Shown here in pieces: positions 7,573-15,164 of a DNA stretch of 25,362 nucleotides. Each line of letters starts with the position of its first letter. Position 1 is the stretch's first letter. The translations under genes were made by a program, and so were the position numbers. Source of the stretch: a virus; IMG/VR virus record IMGVR_UViG_3300025694_000031, positions 1 to 25,362 of that record; one strand, given 5' to 3'. The notes under the pieces are model-generated. The model was not told the DNA's origin. It worked only from the letters and a program-made list of their open reading frames with translations, and did not search any database.

Positions 7573-8519
7573 TAGTATGCATACCCGTTGTTATATTGAT
7601 TCCCCATAAAATAACCACCACCCCTATTACCTGCATATGTTGAACTACCTAGTAAATTACCAGTAGAAGCATACGGAGACCTAGCTAAATAATTACCAGT
7701 AGTTCCATAGTTTGGATTAGACAATGAACCTCCTATAAATGGAGTAGTGTTACCACCACCACCACCTAACCCACCTATAGCCTGACCTGCATACATATCA
7801 AGCGGTGCGCCTATATCATTCCAGAAAGACATACTATCAGCATAGTCTTGTGTATCAGATTGATACTGTGCTTGCCTAGCTTTGTCAACGCTTCTAGTTA
7901 AATTGTTAAATTGAGTCATATCATTATTTAATTGACCAGTTCCACCTTGAAGTAGATTAATCAATAATCCACCTGTAGATCCTTGCCTACCAAATAATGT
8001 ATTTTCTCTATTTTCTCCTGATTGTAACAAGTTAAGGATGTTTGCTTCTCTATTAAACTCTTGTTCTGCTAACATTTTGGCACTCATATCTCTTTGAGCA
8101 GAGGTTACACCAACCCCACCTGACGCTGCATTTTGTACTTCTAATAGTCTGTTTAAATTTGAATTTTCATTTCTATCAAGTACGCCTTTCATCAACCCAT
8201 ATCGTTCATCTGCATAGTCGCGTATATTAAAATCATTATAATCAGATAAAGATTTATCATATGTACTTTGATAGTTATCTGCAATACCTTGACCCTGCGG
8301 GGTAAACCCAACAGTCCCAGACCCTACTTTACTATTAGGGTCAAAGTTATAATTTGTGTTATATAAAAGACCTTGTGTGCCTTGTGACTTAGCCATTGTT
8401 GACCCTAAAGTAGGAGCATCAGGTCTATCTTCTCCAAATAACTTTCCTAAAATAGCACCAAAAAAAGCAGGAGAAGTCCAAAATCTTTGAAAGTTAATTA
8501 ATCTAGTTATTGGGTTCAT
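7572..8519 (-). CDS. Probable virion protein with Gly/Asn/Tyr-rich tail
   Basis: This 315-residue protein has a helical, Asn/Gln-rich middle (for example NSNLNRLLEVQNAASGG). Its last 90 residues are rich in Gly, Asn, Ser and Tyr (GGLGGGGGN, YAGNRGGGYFMGNQYNNGY), a flexible low-complexity tail. It starts inside the previous small gene (17-base overlap). In podovirus operons this slot, just after the fibre gene and before the largest ejection proteins, usually encodes a small internal virion protein. I infer that role from position, not from a motif. Confidence 0.55.
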   Translation of the reverse strand: MNPITRLINFQRFWTSPAFFGAILGKLFGEDRPDAPTLGSTMAKSQGTQGLLYNTNYNFDPNSKVGSGTVGFTPQGQGIADNYQSTYDKSLSDYNDFNIRDYADERYGLMKGVLDRNENSNLNRLLEVQNAASGGVGVTSAQRDMSAKMLAEQEFNREANILNLLQSGENRENTLFGRQGSTGGLLINLLQGGTGQLNNDMTQFNNLTRSVDKARQAQYQSDTQDYADSMSFWNDIGAPLDMYAGQAIGGLGGGGGNTTPFIGGSLSNPNYGTTGNYLARSPYASTGNLLGSSTYAGNRGGGYFMGNQYNNGYAY

Positions 8520-8772
8520 TTATTCTATCCTCTGTTAATTTTAACATTTGGTCATTCTGTTTAGCCATTGTATTTCTAAACGATTCTACTGCTGCACCTG
8601 TCTGTCTAGCTTGTTGTGCGTTCTCTATAAGTAACATTGGCATAAAAGTCATAGCACATCCAAAGTTATCTACGTCTTCTCCAGACTGTGGATTTTTACC
8701 TATGATGTGTGTGTACCACTGACACCCATGTTCTAAACATTCATCTCCAATTAATGGACATATCTTTTTCAT
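8503..8772 (-). CDS. Conserved phage protein with four-cysteine N-terminal motif
   Basis: An 89-residue protein with C5, C12, C17 and C39 spread through CPLIGDECLEHGCQWYTHIIG and DNFGCAMTF. The cysteines could hold a zinc ion or an Fe-S cluster. The second half is helical and polar (ENAQQARQTGAAVESFRNTM). I recall very similar proteins at this place in other marine phage structural operons, but none with a tested role. It follows the fibre/collar gene after two bases and overlaps the next gene by 17. Confidence 0.7.
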   Translation of the reverse strand: MKKICPLIGDECLEHGCQWYTHIIGKNPQSGEDVDNFGCAMTFMPMLLIENAQQARQTGAAVESFRNTMAKQNDQMLKLTEDRINEPNN

Positions 8773-8774
8773 TG

Positions 8775-9380
8775 TTAATCCTTAGAAGCTATGATTAAAT
8801 CTAAATACTTTATGTTCATAGTTAGATCATGATCATGCTCTGCATTACCACCAGTAGACCCTGATGTAGCAGCAGCAGGTTGAACATTTCTATTGACACC
8901 CCCACCACGTTCTTGTAAAGCTCCATTAGGGTAGTCATAAGAGTGAGTATGTGCGGGTAACTCAGACACAGTTAGAGCATGTCCTTGTGTTGATATACTA
9001 GAACCAAACACAGAAGTAAATGCAGTAGCACCATGTGTCCCATCAGACCATGAACTGCTAGTAACAACACGCAATGCGTGGTCATTAAGACTTGCCGTTG
9101 TTACTCTAGTCCACCCTGTAGGGGCTGCTGTTTGATAGAACACCATCTTAGTACCAGAAGGAAATCCACCAACTCCACCATCTTGTAAGTCACCTGTGGC
9201 AGATAGAGTTGCGACATTACCAGCAGAACTAGGTACTGCTTTATTAGCTTTACTTCCTACTGCTGTAACTATAGCGTCAAAGTCATCATCGACCTCACTT
9301 CCCTTTATTAGTTTACTAGGATTACCAGTACTTAAACTGTCTTTTGCACTAAAATCATTAACCCTTGAATAATCCGTCAC
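8775..9380 (-). CDS. Tail fibre / collar-type protein
   Basis: This 201-residue protein starts with GTG in a GTGA overlap with the nozzle gene stop. Residues about 75-105 contain GFPSGTKMVFYQTAAPTGWT, a recurrent phage fibre and collar motif. A His-rich region follows (SELPAHTHSYD, then HDHDLTMNIKYLDLIIASKD) that in related tail fibres can coordinate metal in the receptor-binding tip. It is probably part of the adsorption apparatus at the tail. The short N-terminus (DYSRVNDFSAKDSL) would attach it to the tail. Confidence 0.7.
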   Translation of the reverse strand: MTDYSRVNDFSAKDSLSTGNPSKLIKGSEVDDDFDAIVTAVGSKANKAVPSSAGNVATLSATGDLQDGGVGGFPSGTKMVFYQTAAPTGWTRVTTASLNDHALRVVTSSSWSDGTHGATAFTSVFGSSISTQGHALTVSELPAHTHSYDYPNGALQERGGGVNRNVQPAAATSGSTGGNAEHDHDLTMNIKYLDLIIASKD

Positions 9381-11338
9381 GTTGCTGAACCCCTTGCTAG
9401 TCTACCTAGCTTAATATATATTATAACTCTGGATATACAAAAACCAGAGCCATCGATGTTAACATCTAATCCTAATTGCATTGTGTCACCACTACCACCA
9501 TGTTGCACCATAGCAAATCTATTTTCAGTATCACCAGACCACTCAGCTAAACCCCATTCACCCGATGACCACTCTGAACCAGAAGAAGCAGTTAGTGTTT
9601 TTGTTCTTCGATATACACTATCTTTAAAATCATAACCTATTGTAAAATCTACGTCATACCCAGTACCACCTAGAAAGTAGGCGTTATACTTTTTAACAAA
9701 CTTAACTCTACTTCTAAGTGATGGGTCAATTTCTCCCATGTCTATCCAAGCAGACCTCCAAGATAGTAGGTATGGTTTATTTATAATAAACTTACCCTGT
9801 TCTAAACCATACTCATTGTATCCAGAATATACTCCAATCGCACCTGCTTTAGCTAAATTAAGTTTACCATCTCTAGTAAGTGCCATGCTTTGTACGTTTA
9901 TTGCAGTCCAAGTTGTAACTCTAGGTGGACTAAATCCATCTTTTATATTAAATGATTTTTTAAAATCAAAACAATAAATTAAGTCTCCTACTTTTAATAC
10001 GTAAATACCTAACTCAGGGCTATACTCAGATTTAATAGCTGTATCATCTGTAGCAGTTGGTAGATTACTACGAACTTCATTTATTAATTCATCTCTTATA
10101 AATACAGACATTTCTTGCAGTGGTACTTTTTCTAACTGTATTGTACGACCTAATGCCCTGAGTCCTTGAAAAGATAAGAATATTACTTCATCACCTATAT
10201 TCTTAACAGAGTCTCTTGCAATACAACCAGTACCAACAACCTGATCAACTATAGATAACTCACTTGGCACGTTTATATTATTAAATATTAAAGTATTAAA
10301 TCTTGAGAATATAACTAAGTTATTATTAAATGTTGCTATTGCCGTAATAAAGTCATCGTTTCTTGCAAACACTAAACTAGTGTCTATTGACCCACCACCA
10401 TTAACTGAGTCAAATTTATGTGAAAATCCTAAAGCAGAGTAATCAATAGTTGTTCTATCTTCTCTTAAAGCAAATACTCTACCATATGCTGATAATACTT
10501 CTTTTCCTTTTGGCATATGTACAGTAGTCCACACTGCGGTATTGTCTGATGTACTTGCACCATTAGCAGTTGCCCACGTTGGCTCAGAGCTACCAGATGT
10601 TCCTGCTGTCTTACATACTAGATAATAAGTAGTAGTAGGTGACGCTGCTGCTTTAACTGTTGCTCCTAACGCATAGGCTGTTCCTGTTGCATATGCTGCA
10701 TGTTTGCTGTGTAGCGTAGCAAAGTCAGTAGCTGACCCATCCCAATATATAGGGTCTTCTCCTTGTGCAAACCCTATTACTTCTGATTCAAAGTTTTGAA
10801 ACTTCCAATGTGTTTCTGAAACAGCTATAGCACCATTCCTTTCTACTAGAGTACCTTCTCCTGTACATATTCTACCTACTAGTACAGTTGTCCATCTAGC
10901 AGTATTGTCTGCTGTAACTGCTGCATCAGCAGCGTTCCAACTAGGCTCAGTTCCGGCTGATGTACCCGCAACACTACAAACTAAAAAGTAGGCTGTAGTT
11001 GGTACTGCTGCTGCTCTGACTACATCTCCTACTGCATATACTTTAGATGCAGCCCAGTTAGTGCTAGTTCTAGGCTCACCTGTTACTGAAATCATATGAG
11101 TAGTTGCAGTGTCTTTAACATATTCAAACAAAGTATCTACGCTAGGGTGTCCTAGTACTGGATTTGTTGTTGTTTTCTTAAACGCTTCTCTAGCACACAG
11201 CCTACCAAAAGCATCAAATATGCAGTTATCTGCAATCTGCGCCCAGTCAGCAGATAAACCACCGGCATATGCCTCTGAACTAATTCCTCGATTAGCAGGT
11301 AGATCTATATTTAATGGTACAAGAGGTTGGCTAGGCAT
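9377..11338 (-). CDS. Tail tubular protein B-like (tail nozzle) with two sugar-binding-like repeats
   Basis: I use the ATG at 11338, which forms TAATG with the upstream stop. The same frame can be read five codons further from a TTG at 11353. The 653-residue product follows the connector gene, as T7 gp12 follows gp11. Two homologous insertions of about 60 residues lie at roughly residues 95-154 and 214-274. Each has YxxGxxV, a YFLVC or YYLVC strand, AGTS, EPxW and a final WTTV, the pattern of small carbohydrate-binding modules often grafted onto phage tail proteins. They probably decorate the tail and help surface binding. Confidence 0.7.
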   Translation of the reverse strand: MPSQPLVPLNIDLPANRGISSEAYAGGLSADWAQIADNCIFDAFGRLCAREAFKKTTTNPVLGHPSVDTLFEYVKDTATTHMISVTGEPRTSTNWAASKVYAVGDVVRAAAVPTTAYFLVCSVAGTSAGTEPSWNAADAAVTADNTARWTTVLVGRICTGEGTLVERNGAIAVSETHWKFQNFESEVIGFAQGEDPIYWDGSATDFATLHSKHAAYATGTAYALGATVKAAASPTTTYYLVCKTAGTSGSSEPTWATANGASTSDNTAVWTTVHMPKGKEVLSAYGRVFALREDRTTIDYSALGFSHKFDSVNGGGSIDTSLVFARNDDFITAIATFNNNLVIFSRFNTLIFNNINVPSELSIVDQVVGTGCIARDSVKNIGDEVIFLSFQGLRALGRTIQLEKVPLQEMSVFIRDELINEVRSNLPTATDDTAIKSEYSPELGIYVLKVGDLIYCFDFKKSFNIKDGFSPPRVTTWTAINVQSMALTRDGKLNLAKAGAIGVYSGYNEYGLEQGKFIINKPYLLSWRSAWIDMGEIDPSLRSRVKFVKKYNAYFLGGTGYDVDFTIGYDFKDSVYRRTKTLTASSGSEWSSGEWGLAEWSGDTENRFAMVQHGGSGDTMQLGLDVNIDGSGFCISRVIIYIKLGRLARGSAT

Positions 11339-12120
11339 TAAACTACCACCCAATCACCTTCAGCACCGTCATCTGCTGAGTCATAGTGAGATCTATCTCT
11401 TGATATAGCAGTTGCTAGATAGTCATTGTATTTTTTAGTTACTTCATCAAACAACTGACCACCATCTTCACCTCGTTCAGATATACACCTAGCCCACGTT
11501 CCGTGCATTATAGCAGTCTCAGCACATGATAAAACAAGAACACTAATATCAGTAGTTAAAGGTTCTTGTGGATTATATGCCCAACATGTAAAGTCATATA
11601 CTGTATCTGGTACTGGATATAATTCTATAATCATATCACCTTGATTATCATACCCTCTAGTTCTCCAGTAGGAAGGTGATGACTGTTGTTGTGTTCCTAA
11701 TTTAGTAACTCTATTAAAGTACTTATCAGACATGTTCCGTAATTCGCTATCTGAAGATGTATTGTATACTCCTAGAATCTTAGTTCGTTCATTACTAGCG
11801 TCTTCTGTGTCGTATCCTTCTACTTTAGTCACTTGGAATAAGTTACCATCTGAGTCAATTACAGACAGTGCTGTTGATGTTATATCAGCGTTACCTAGAT
11901 TATATAATGACTTTCCAGATGTAGTACTAAAATTAAGTTCTGTTCTTAGTTGACTCCATGTCCACGCACTTTCTACTTCTTCTTTAACATCATTAAGAAA
12001 CTCACCTACCATAGCTGCATATGGAACATCTGCTATGTTTTGCGAAGCAGTTAATTGATCTTCTCTTAATCGTAGAAGTATCTTATTTACTATCTGTTTT
12101 CTGGTAACATTTGTTGCCAT
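11338..12120 (-). CDS. Head-tail connector (tail tubular protein A-like)
   Basis: This 260-residue protein sits between capsid genes and the nozzle gene, where podoviruses encode the gp11/gp4-type adaptor below the portal. It begins with helices (RKQIVNKILLRLREDQLTA, FLNDVKEEVESAWTWSQLRTEL). It then has a beta-rich core with YNLGNADI and IELYPVPDT, and ends in a helix (LFDEVTKKYNDYLATAI). The Trp-rich helix followed by a beta domain is typical of the adaptor family. TAATG overlaps join it to genes on both sides. The assignment rests on position, size and fold-like pattern. Confidence 0.7.
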   Translation of the reverse strand: MATNVTRKQIVNKILLRLREDQLTASQNIADVPYAAMVGEFLNDVKEEVESAWTWSQLRTELNFSTTSGKSLYNLGNADITSTALSVIDSDGNLFQVTKVEGYDTEDASNERTKILGVYNTSSDSELRNMSDKYFNRVTKLGTQQQSSPSYWRTRGYDNQGDMIIELYPVPDTVYDFTCWAYNPQEPLTTDISVLVLSCAETAIMHGTWARCISERGEDGGQLFDEVTKKYNDYLATAISRDRSHYDSADDGAEGDWVVV

Positions 12121-12377
12121 TAGTAAAACCTCTTTATTATTGCTTCCATGACATTAGATTTTGTTGATGGTATAGGTACAGGTATTTCATAATTTTCACA
12201 GAACAATATTGATTTAACTAAGTTCATGTTTATATCTAGTATATTACCACCGTTTTTCTTTAATACAGTTAAAGCATGTAGAGCATCTACTACTATAGTA
12301 GTACCAAAATAATCTACTTTAGCTGTACCTTCTTTCAATTCTTTTACTGCTTCTTTCTTTTTCTTCTTTACTACCAT
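12120..12377 (-). CDS. Small hypothetical protein with lysine-rich N-terminus
   Basis: An 85-residue protein that starts MVVKKKKKEAVKELKEG and continues with a short mixed alpha/beta region (YFGTTIVVDALHALTVLKKNGG). A GGAGAAATATG-type ribosome binding site precedes it, and it begins a new translational block after the hairpin at 12415-12433. The stop forms TAATG with the connector gene. A virion-assembly role is plausible from position only; I do not recognise the family. Confidence 0.6.
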   Translation of the reverse strand: MVVKKKKKEAVKELKEGTAKVDYFGTTIVVDALHALTVLKKNGGNILDINMNLVKSILFCENYEIPVPIPSTKSNVMEAIIKRFY

Positions 12378-12414
12378 AACATATTTCTCCTATGGGGATA
12401 TGTATTATTAAATA

Positions 12415-12433
12415 AGGGGAGAAAGTCTCCCCT
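12415..12433 (-). terminator. GC-rich hairpin after the small capsid-associated gene
   Basis: AGGGGAGA (12415-12422) pairs with TCTCCCCT (12426-12433) around a 3-base loop. It follows the stop of the 12440-12793 gene on the minus strand. No strong U-run follows (TATTTAAT), so it may be a partial terminator or an mRNA 3'-end stabiliser rather than a full stop. Confidence 0.6.
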
Positions 12434-12439
12434 ATTCTT

Positions 12440-12793
12440 TTACCAACTTGGACTTGCTACTAGTATCTTCATAACTCCTGCATTAAGTGCATCTGCTGCA
12501 AACTCACCTTTGTCTGCTTGTATATATACAGACACAACATTTGCTGCTGTTACTGCACACAACATAGTTGCTTGGTCAGTTCCATCACTTAAATCTACAT
12601 TTATACTATGTGCTACTACAACATCACCTAGCGAAACGCCGGGAACTGCTAAAGTTACTGTAGCTGTATCATTGGCTGCTATTGCATCTTGGTCTGCCCA
12701 AGTTGCTGTTAGCTTCCACATCTGTCCACCAAACGCACCACCGAATTGCTCTCTGCCTTGTACAGCAGAATTGAGTGTTAACGTATTAGCCAT
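12440..12793 (-). CDS. Probable capsid decoration or minor structural protein
   Basis: This 117-residue, Ala/Val/Thr-rich protein with alternating beta-type segments (LTLNSAVQG, ATVTLAVPGV, VVVAHSINVDL, VVSVYIQADKG) sits directly after the major capsid gene. An excellent Shine-Dalgarno (AGGAGGT) precedes it, and GC-rich hairpins bracket it, implying high, capsid-like expression. Position and composition fit a head decoration or cement protein. No specific family was recognised, so another small virion role is possible. Confidence 0.6.
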   Translation of the reverse strand: MANTLTLNSAVQGREQFGGAFGGQMWKLTATWADQDAIAANDTATVTLAVPGVSLGDVVVAHSINVDLSDGTDQATMLCAVTAANVVSVYIQADKGEFAADALNAGVMKILVASPSW

Positions 12794-12815
12794 TACTCAT
12801 ACCTCCTATTAAAGT

Positions 12816-12837
12816 GAGGGGAGTATTACCTCCCCTC
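12816..12837 (-). terminator. GC-rich hairpin after the major capsid gene
   Basis: GAGGGGAG (12816-12823) and CTCCCCTC (12830-12837) form an 8-bp stem with a 6-base loop, just after the capsid stop. No U-run follows, and the next gene's AGGAGGT ribosome binding site is immediately downstream. It may limit read-through or protect the abundant capsid mRNA. Confidence 0.6.
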
Positions 12838-12843
12838 TATTGG

Positions 12844-13896
12844 TTATGCAGGGACTACGAAAGCCAATGCAGCGTCATCACGCATTTCACCAACACCATA
12901 AAGAGTATCAGCAGTAAATAAATCACCAAGCCATTCTTGCTTGTATTGTGATTGTGTACGTACAGATAGTTGTTCTACGTGAACAAATGCCGATTTGTGC
13001 AGTAACATACCTGCTCGGAATGGAGTATCCGTAGGGCTAGATGAGTTCCAATCAACCGTGTGACCTAGCTCATCTACAAATGAAGCACCAGTAGGAGCAG
13101 AAGCAGTAAAAGTAACAGACTGAGTGCTAGTCTGGTTATTAACATGAATCCACGGACACTGAGTTGAAACATATACAGGTATTCCATATAAGTCACCAAC
13201 TAAACCAGTACGAATTGCATTACCATCAGATAACTCACCAGTAAATGCTTGCTCTGTAAATCGTGAAAGACCTAATAGGTTATTCTTTTCTACAGGAGGT
13301 ATAATAAAATAACGTTCTGACATTGGAACATCAAAATCATCTAATGTCTGAACCATTTTACGAATACCTACATCGGCAAGTGCTGTACCATTACCAGTAC
13401 CTGAACCGGCAGCACCAGAAAAGTTAGTTGATCCATCACTACCTAGTACTGCTTTTTCGTAGGAGTTTGTTGCTCCTGCAATAGAACCACTGTTAACCGA
13501 TGCACCTAGTAATTGTAGATCTTGATCTACTTGTTGAGCAAGTGAATAACCTGCATCATCTGTGTAGAATCTACGATAACTATCTATTGCTTGAGTAGCT
13601 GTAATATCTTCAATCAATCGAGAGTACTCATAGTGTTTGTTTATAGTAACATTAACATCACTTTCTGTGTCAGCAATTAAAGTTACTTGAGTTTGTGCAG
13701 CTTTTAAAGATGCAGCCCCTCTAGTTCCTTTAGGAATGTTTAATGTATCGCCTTTCTTACCACTATGGGATATTTTAGTAACTAAATTAGCTACTACTAA
13801 GTTGCTTTTAAAAGCACCTATAATTTCATCACTCCATATCTCAGGTATAAATTTATCCTGAGTAGTATTAGTGACATGATTTGAACCTAAAGCCAT
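12844..13896 (-). CDS. Major capsid protein
   Basis: A 350-residue protein encoded right after the scaffold gene, as expected for the HK97-fold capsid subunit. Recognisable parts are the N-terminal arm (FIPEIWSDEIIGAFKSNLVV), the segment GDTLNIPKGTRGAASL, the helix around YSLAQQVDQDLQLLGASV, and a C-terminal region with YKQEWLGDLFTADTLYGVGE. The length is normal for T7-like and related podovirus capsids. The start is preceded by GGAGACATATATC. A GC-rich hairpin follows the stop. Confidence 0.85.
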   Translation of the reverse strand: MALGSNHVTNTTQDKFIPEIWSDEIIGAFKSNLVVANLVTKISHSGKKGDTLNIPKGTRGAASLKAAQTQVTLIADTESDVNVTINKHYEYSRLIEDITATQAIDSYRRFYTDDAGYSLAQQVDQDLQLLGASVNSGSIAGATNSYEKAVLGSDGSTNFSGAAGSGTGNGTALADVGIRKMVQTLDDFDVPMSERYFIIPPVEKNNLLGLSRFTEQAFTGELSDGNAIRTGLVGDLYGIPVYVSTQCPWIHVNNQTSTQSVTFTASAPTGASFVDELGHTVDWNSSSPTDTPFRAGMLLHKSAFVHVEQLSVRTQSQYKQEWLGDLFTADTLYGVGEMRDDAALAFVVPA

Positions 13897-13916
13897 GATA
13901 TATGTCTCCTATATCG

Positions 13917-14711
13917 TTATCGAACTCTACCTTCTACGTAGGCTTGTCTGATTTCATCAGCCATTTCCCAGTACTTAGTCGGATTCTGAGTTCGTAGATT
14001 AATTATTTCTTTTCGTTTAAATACTTTTGTACTAGTTTGTCCTGAACTGCCTGATTCAGTTGTCATATCAGCAACACGACTTTGAACATTACGTTCCTTA
14101 TCACTAATAGAAGCTGTAGATCCTTGTTGTCTTTGAGCTTTAAAGTTAATAAGTAGTTCGTCTGCTGCTTCTAAATCTAGGTTATTGTTAGCACGACCGT
14201 ACAAATCTATACGAACATTTGATGAATTTACCCACTCGTTAAACTCTGGAGTTGCGACCACTTCTATATAGTCAGGGTGCTTACTCTTTAAATCTTGCTC
14301 TGCGGTAACAGCATTAGATTGTGTAAGTTTGTCCGTGACTGGTTTTAGACGTTGGTCTACCAGTTTACCAATGGATTCTATTGGGTTATCGTAGTCAAAT
14401 TCGACAGATTCGTCTACTTTAGTAGGCTCTACTGTTTTTGAATCTAACTCACGTTGTACTAATTGGTCAGCTAACTTCCTCGCATTACCGAGTTCTTGTG
14501 CTTGCTTACCATATGATTTTTCAAGTTCGCTATAAGACTTTGCTACATCTTCAACAGACTTGTTTTGAAACTTAGAAGGTATCTGGTAATCAGGCTTCTC
14601 AGGTTCAGTGTTAGTATTTTCATTTTCTTCTGGTGTAGATTCTTCTACGTATAAATCACCTGTTGCAGGTTCTGTTTCATTTACTATTCTATCTTTATCT
14701 TTGTTGCTCAT
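13917..14711 (-). CDS. Capsid scaffolding protein
   Basis: A 264-residue, strongly acidic protein lying between portal-side genes and the capsid gene. Residues 1-60 are disordered and rich in Glu, Asn and Thr (ESTPEENENTNTEPEKPDY). IPSKFQNKSVEDVAKSYSELEKSYGKQAQELGNAR follows in two halves as a coiled-coil-like helix. The C-terminus is basic and helical, where scaffolds bind coat protein. This organisation is standard for podovirus internal scaffolds that direct procapsid assembly and then leave. No protease is seen nearby. Confidence 0.8.
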   Translation of the reverse strand: MSNKDKDRIVNETEPATGDLYVEESTPEENENTNTEPEKPDYQIPSKFQNKSVEDVAKSYSELEKSYGKQAQELGNARKLADQLVQRELDSKTVEPTKVDESVEFDYDNPIESIGKLVDQRLKPVTDKLTQSNAVTAEQDLKSKHPDYIEVVATPEFNEWVNSSNVRIDLYGRANNNLDLEAADELLINFKAQRQQGSTASISDKERNVQSRVADMTTESGSSGQTSTKVFKRKEIINLRTQNPTKYWEMADEIRQAYVEGRVR

Positions 14712-14919
14712 TTTTATATGCTCCTATGTGTCTTTTATCCCATGTAGCTGCTGCTGTAGGGAAGTCACCTGTTACTCCTTCCAACACAAACTGAGGTGAG
14801 CTTATAATAAATCCACTTAGTTTGTTACAAACTGGACAGGGCTTTGGTGCTTGTCTGTCGTTCATTTTACATGTGTAAGTAAACTTACCATGCTCCTTAC
14901 ATCTATACTCATATATCAT
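14695..14919 (-). CDS. FmdB-like zinc-ribbon protein
   Basis: This 74-residue protein opens with MIYEYRCKEHGKF, the usual start of FmdB-type regulatory zinc ribbons. A later Cys (C17) and CPVC at residues 28-31 complete the likely zinc site. Similar proteins are common between portal and scaffold genes of marine phages, function unknown. It overlaps the upstream gene as ATGA and the scaffold gene by 17 bases. Confidence 0.75.
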   Translation of the reverse strand: MIYEYRCKEHGKFTYTCKMNDRQAPKPCPVCNKLSGFIISSPQFVLEGVTGDFPTAAATWDKRHIGAYKNEQQR

Positions 14920-15164
14920 TTTTCTTCTTCTTCTTCAGTTTCTTCTACATTTTGAGTCATAGATACTTCTAAATTTAGTACCATATCTAATACATTAACT
15001 GTACCGTTTATTACACCTGCTTTAAATTCAGTATCTATTTCATATGGTGCTTTAGTAACTACTGCATCTTTATATTGTTGAACTGTAGTTAACCATTCTT
15101 TCCAGATAGGTGTACTAAACATTTCAGTATATCGTTCATATGTCTCTTGTTGGATCTTGTCCAT
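14916..15164 (-). CDS. Small acidic-tailed protein next to the portal
   Basis: An 82-residue protein whose first half is helical with aromatic residues (QQETYERYTEMFSTPIWKEW) and whose end is a run of glutamates (VEETEEEEEK). It starts 29 bases inside the portal gene and ends in an ATGA overlap. Position suggests a head-assembly accessory, but I know of no assigned function. The poly-Glu tail could mimic DNA charge. Confidence 0.65.
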   Translation of the reverse strand: MDKIQQETYERYTEMFSTPIWKEWLTTVQQYKDAVVTKAPYEIDTEFKAGVINGTVNVLDMVLNLEVSMTQNVEETEEEEEK

